Below, piece after piece: positions 59,917 through 64,000 of a stretch of 64,000 bases of DNA. The translations under genes were made by a program, and so were the position numbers. Source of the stretch: Mycteria americana (Eukaryota; Chordata; Aves; Ciconiiformes; Ciconiidae); contig NC_134365.1 of NCBI RefSeq assembly GCF_035582795.1, forward strand, positions 78,845,635 to 78,909,634, in the 5' to 3' direction. The notes below the pieces were generated by a model that was not told the origin of the DNA, did no database searches, and saw only the letters and a list, made by a program, of their open reading frames with translations. Position 1 is the stretch's first letter, and each line of letters opens with the position of its first letter.

Positions 59917-62900
59917 CCTGCTTACAGGTTGCAAGCAGTGGAGCACAGCATCTATAGGGATGCTTGTGTACAGAACAGCTAGCTCTTTGCCTCTTGAAAT
60001 TGCTGATTTATCTTCAAAATACCTGCAGCAGCCAAGGCCAAGTACTGGAGTGGGGCCAGTTCTGCTATTAAAGGTATCTACTGATCTGCAGTAGATTAAG
60101 AGTTCCTAATAGACTTTATTGCAGGCCTCTTGGTCCAAATTCAGGATTTCCACTCAAGCACATAAAGCTGTTTGAATGTGCTGTTTCCAGACTGGTGCTA
60201 ATGAAAACTTTGCAGGTGTAGCTTGTATCAAATATTATGGTTGGATACAGGGAATGTAAATAGTTCACTACTAAGAACATTGAAGGCGAGTGACTGGCAG
60301 CTTGAGACAATCCCTGTAATTATAATTGTAAGTGGATAATTAGAGCTTGTAGTGTATCAGTGCATGCCCCATCTGCAGATGAAAGCCAGACTTTTTCACG
60401 TTTTAAATTGTTACGAAACAATCATCCTTACATATATTTAGCTTATCTTAATAGGCAAATACCTCTTCCTCACTAATCACAGGAGCCAAGAGAGCTAAAA
60501 TGAGGATGAATGTGCACTGACATCATTACTTCTCACAGCTGTTATTATTTAGAAATTGAGTGAAAATTTAGTCACTGAAATGTTAATTGATTCAAACTTT
60601 TGGCTCTGCTTGGGAGGAAGGCTTTGCATATCTGGCACTTCCTTGGACATATTTAAAGATTTTAAAGAAATAGGAGGTTTATGGCCATCATTATATTGTG
60701 CTGCTGACCAATAACTAGTAATTCTTGCACCGATCTGACACAAAACCTCCTCCGTGTCTTCCTTTTGTTCCTTCTGGGTGTTTTGTCTCATCACTATTGC
60801 ACCAGTCCCATACTCTTCCCTCTCAGCAATTGCTGAGTCTAGCTCAGATACCCACAGTTTTCTGAAGCAGCAATGCCAACTGCGCAGTACAGGGGGAAAA
60901 AAAGCAAGTTTTAGCTCTCATGGTTGTGATAAAAGAAAGGGTTGGCTCAACCTTGTCATCACAGAATTTCTCCTAGATGAAATGTTTGTTATTCTGAAAG
61001 CAGTAATCATCCTTGGGTTTTCTCCAAATGTCATCTCTTTTTGGCTAAAAACTTTTCTGTTCGGTGCAGCATGAGCACAGTTTGTAAAGGATAGTCTCTG
61101 AGGAAATGTGATGATACTTCTGAACAAAGCCCTTGTCCTACTTTATGCATCTCTGCAAGTTAGTTGTATGTTAAGGCTGGCCACTGATATGTAGTCCAGC
61201 CATGCACCTGTGAGCCGGACTATCTCATTTTTTTCCCCAGCTCCCTGTCCCTCTGTGCCCCCAGGAAGGAAGGGCATGGGCTCTGTCAACATTGATATTT
61301 TCCAACCAAGCCCAGGTTTGCTCAGAGCTGTCATATTCCCAATCATAAGGAGATCTCCACAAACCAGATTTCTAAGGAGAGATGGCTTGTCAGGTAGAGT
61401 GTTTTCTGACATTCTCAGCCAGCTGATGCTTGAAAGCCAAGTACCTGCCATGCCAAGGCTGTTAAGCAGTAGGTGATAGACATGCATTTTTTTGCACTTG
61501 ATTATAAGTGTGCAGGTATCTGTTGTACCTGCTGTCTGCTATGGTTTTAACTCTTTCTCTAAATCTGGAATATCTCAATTCTGCCATCAGCTTCAGCGAG
61601 TGTCGGTTCCCATGCTGACAGGCCCGGGAGGCTGACTGGCAGCGTTGTTTGCACTCCAGACGTGGCCGTGAGCACAGTGAGAGCTTTAGTTCATCTTCCG
61701 GAAATGACAAAAATTCACTGTCATTACCCTATTCCATTTGATTTTGGCATAGTTTCCAGCCTTGCAGAATTAGCAGGGAGTGGGTTTTGTTTTTCACCCT
61801 AGGTGCAGTATATCCACTCTTTCTTCCCATTGCTACGTTTTCACATCTATGCACCTGAAATCAGTTCCTGAAACTCTGGCGTAGATCACCAAAGCTTCTG
61901 CAAAATCAGGCTTCATCAACAGGGTTAAGATTTCTCGAAATATCAGAGACCCTCTGACAGCTGTTAAGTCCGTTCTGTACTGCTTAGGCTCTTATTTCTT
62001 GAACAGATCTGATGCAGGAACTGTGCTGGTATTCAAACTAGGCACCAGCCTGCAATAGTATGCTACCAGGCTAAGGAAACTTTGAGTCTCTAAAGTTCAC
62101 CCGGCCTTTTCCATCTTAATGACTCCGATCCCTTTGACAGATTGCTTCATGTCACATTTTTCCTCCTTGATGTTTAAATTTTCTGCCTCAGTTTCAGACA
62201 ACACCGTTGGCAGAGGTGTTCTTCCCAGTGCGGAGGCATCCTCATCTGTACAAATGAGCCAAAACTCCCCTTCTTGTACTGAGTTATTGAGTGGGCTCTG
62301 ACAGCAGCAAGCATGTCCTCATCCCTAACTGCCAAATTAGCGTTATGACAGTGAGCGCGGGTTTCTTCCTCGTGTATTTATCCGACTGCATATTTAGATA
62401 GCTGTTTCTGAGCAAGATGACTCTCGCTGGATCCAGTTCATAAGTCACCCAGTACCTTAACAGAGACTAAAGAATCTACCATAAGCAGAGATTCCTCTAC
62501 ATCTGTTTGTATTTTTTATATAAGTGAGATCTATTATGGCTGGTGCCTCAGACACTATTACAATAAACACAATAAACTAAGTTTCTTAATTTCTATAATA
62601 ATTTTCATGTTATTTTTTCAACAAACAAAGAGAAAGTAACCATTTTACCACTTTCACTCTAGCTCCACTTTAGAGTAAAAAATGTTTTAAAAGTTTTTAA
62701 TACTGAATTTTAAAAATGCTTAATTTCAGTTCCTGCTAACCTTCACAGGGGAAGAATTGGTTTCCTAAAATGAGTTCTGAGTATCTGAGAAAATCATCAG
62801 CTCATTAAGACTAAGCCTCAGAGCTCATCTTCTGGACCAAACCAGAGAAGTGCTCTTAATTTCAGAAGTAAGGGGTCGGTATCACCCTGAACCCAACTGA

Positions 62901-63079
62901 TGATTTAGTCAGGCCAAAGAGGAAGGGTAGATTTAACATAGGACATTTGTGACTAGATCTTCATAGTAACCAGCAAACCAGAGGACACTTTTTTTCCAAT
63001 GCTCAGCCTCAAAACCACAACCTCGTCATCTGTCTAGTTTATAAATGCAAGGGTTGACTTGCAGTTGCACTAAATAAGA

Positions 63080-63104
63080 TTTTTTTTTTTTTTTTTTTTT
63101 TTTT
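63080..63104. repeat. T25 homopolymer
   Basis: 25 consecutive T bases. No SINE body was recognised on the 5' side of the complementary strand, so it is listed only as a homopolymer. Confidence 0.9.
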
Positions 63105-64000
63105 GGTACTACCTTATCTCTACCATGCCGTGAGAAATTACCTTCCTTAATTAAATATTCAGTCTCTTGTCAGAACAATTCATAAGTGTTTCTAACCTGG
63201 TGTCATTCCTTTGGCGGTAATGATCTTGATGCTTTGCTCACAGGCCCTTTCTCCAAAAAGCCCAGCTTATGGAGCCACCAGGTAGTAATTTTCTTTCTCT
63301 GGTTCATATGACCCCGCATGTCCTCAGCAACCTATTCTGTGCTGAAGTGAGACTGTAAATGGGGGCTGTCACTTCTAACCGACCATTTTGGTAACCAGGA
63401 ATATAAGCAATGCCATGCTATGCAGGATGCATCTTTGTGCGTATGGCTTCCGTAACGCTCAGGGACGGGGTTGTGCAGGTGGCTGAAGCTGCTGGTGCTG
63501 CCCACACCAACCCGGCAGGGCAGAGAGGGGCCCGCTTTGCTTCAGAGCTGCCCAGCCTCCCAGGCGGTTTTATCTGTTGTAGGCTTTAGGATTCAGAAAT
63601 GCACTTCTGCTTTTACACTCTAATAAGATGTCACAGCAGAAGTTCCCTTTCGTGTCTTTTACTTGCATGTCTTTTCTTCTAGAAAAGCAGGTTACAGGCT
63701 GGATATAAGGTATCGTGATAAATGAAAAGCTAACTGGTGTGTGGCTGGTGTTTGTTTAGGTCAGTATTAGTACAATTCACCATGCTCTCTCAGTTTTTAA
63801 ACTCTGACCTACGGTTTGAGTCTACTGACTGATACACACTAAAAATAGAACTGCCTGGCAAAATCCGTATTTTGTTTGCAAACCCCCCCAACATCTGGAC
63901 GTCAGGCAACAGCTTTTAAGGGAATTTTTATTTGATTCATTATGGTGGGTATAAACTGCACTGTTCAGACCTACATGAAGATGTCAAATAGATTACAAAG

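Larger units (their letters stand above)
58090..64000 (+). other. ARHGAP8: ARHGAP8 intron after exon 8 (runs off the window)
   Basis: At least 5.9 kb with no further ARHGAP8 exon recognised on inspection for a FRRS-type RhoGAP exon. It holds a MIR remnant (58925), a G18 run (59618), a long hairpin (59691), an 18-bp palindrome (59899), a T25 run (63080) and a slightly GC-richer patch at about 63440-63580. Confidence 0.7.

Noticed and set aside
58090-64000. Search for the next RhoGAP exon (arginine-finger, FRRS-type)
   Set aside because: No matching frame with splice sites was seen on reading through; the exon is taken to lie outside the window.

Overview
The window looks like bird nuclear DNA. 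It is AT-rich, dominated by long introns, and contains one clear CR1 LINE 3' end (the main avian retrotransposon) plus a few very old MIR-type SINE remnants. The interspersed repeat load is otherwise very low. I cannot name the species. I found no bacterial, organellar, tRNA, rRNA or CRISPR features.

The only protein-coding gene I can support is ARHGAP8 (BPGAP1), on the + strand. Eight coding exons between 23066 and 58089 splice into one frame of 255 codons plus one base, with consensus GT-AG sites at each junction. They encode an acidic N-terminal leader (about residues 1-42), a BCH/CRAL-TRIO-like domain (about 43-205), a proline-rich SH3 ligand (PPPRPPLP, 214-221) and the first part of the RhoGAP domain (from about 225). 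The exon carrying the catalytic arginine finger and the rest of the GAP domain were not found in the last 5.9 kb, so they should lie beyond position 64000.

Layout: 1-340 is a CpG-island-like, TATA-less segment that is a plausible promoter. 341-22990 holds no supported coding exon and is probably the intron joining an unlocated leader exon to the start-codon exon. It contains microsatellites, a cluster of C-runs and other low-complexity DNA at 17.2-17.9 kb, and the CR1 copy at 18.6-19.0 kb. 22991-58089 is the ARHGAP8 exon-intron body. 58090-64000 is the next intron, with a MIR remnant, a G18 run, a strong hairpin and an 18-bp palindrome.

No previously undescribed biological system is evident. 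The most interesting signals are: five coding exons of length divisible by three, four of them consecutive and all phase 2; an uninterrupted T17 tract directly before one acceptor; an in-frame stop just inside the acceptor of the start-codon exon; a CpG-bearing, possibly conserved non-coding block at 57.26-57.76 kb; recurring tracts made only of A and C; and several long perfect palindromes or hairpins.
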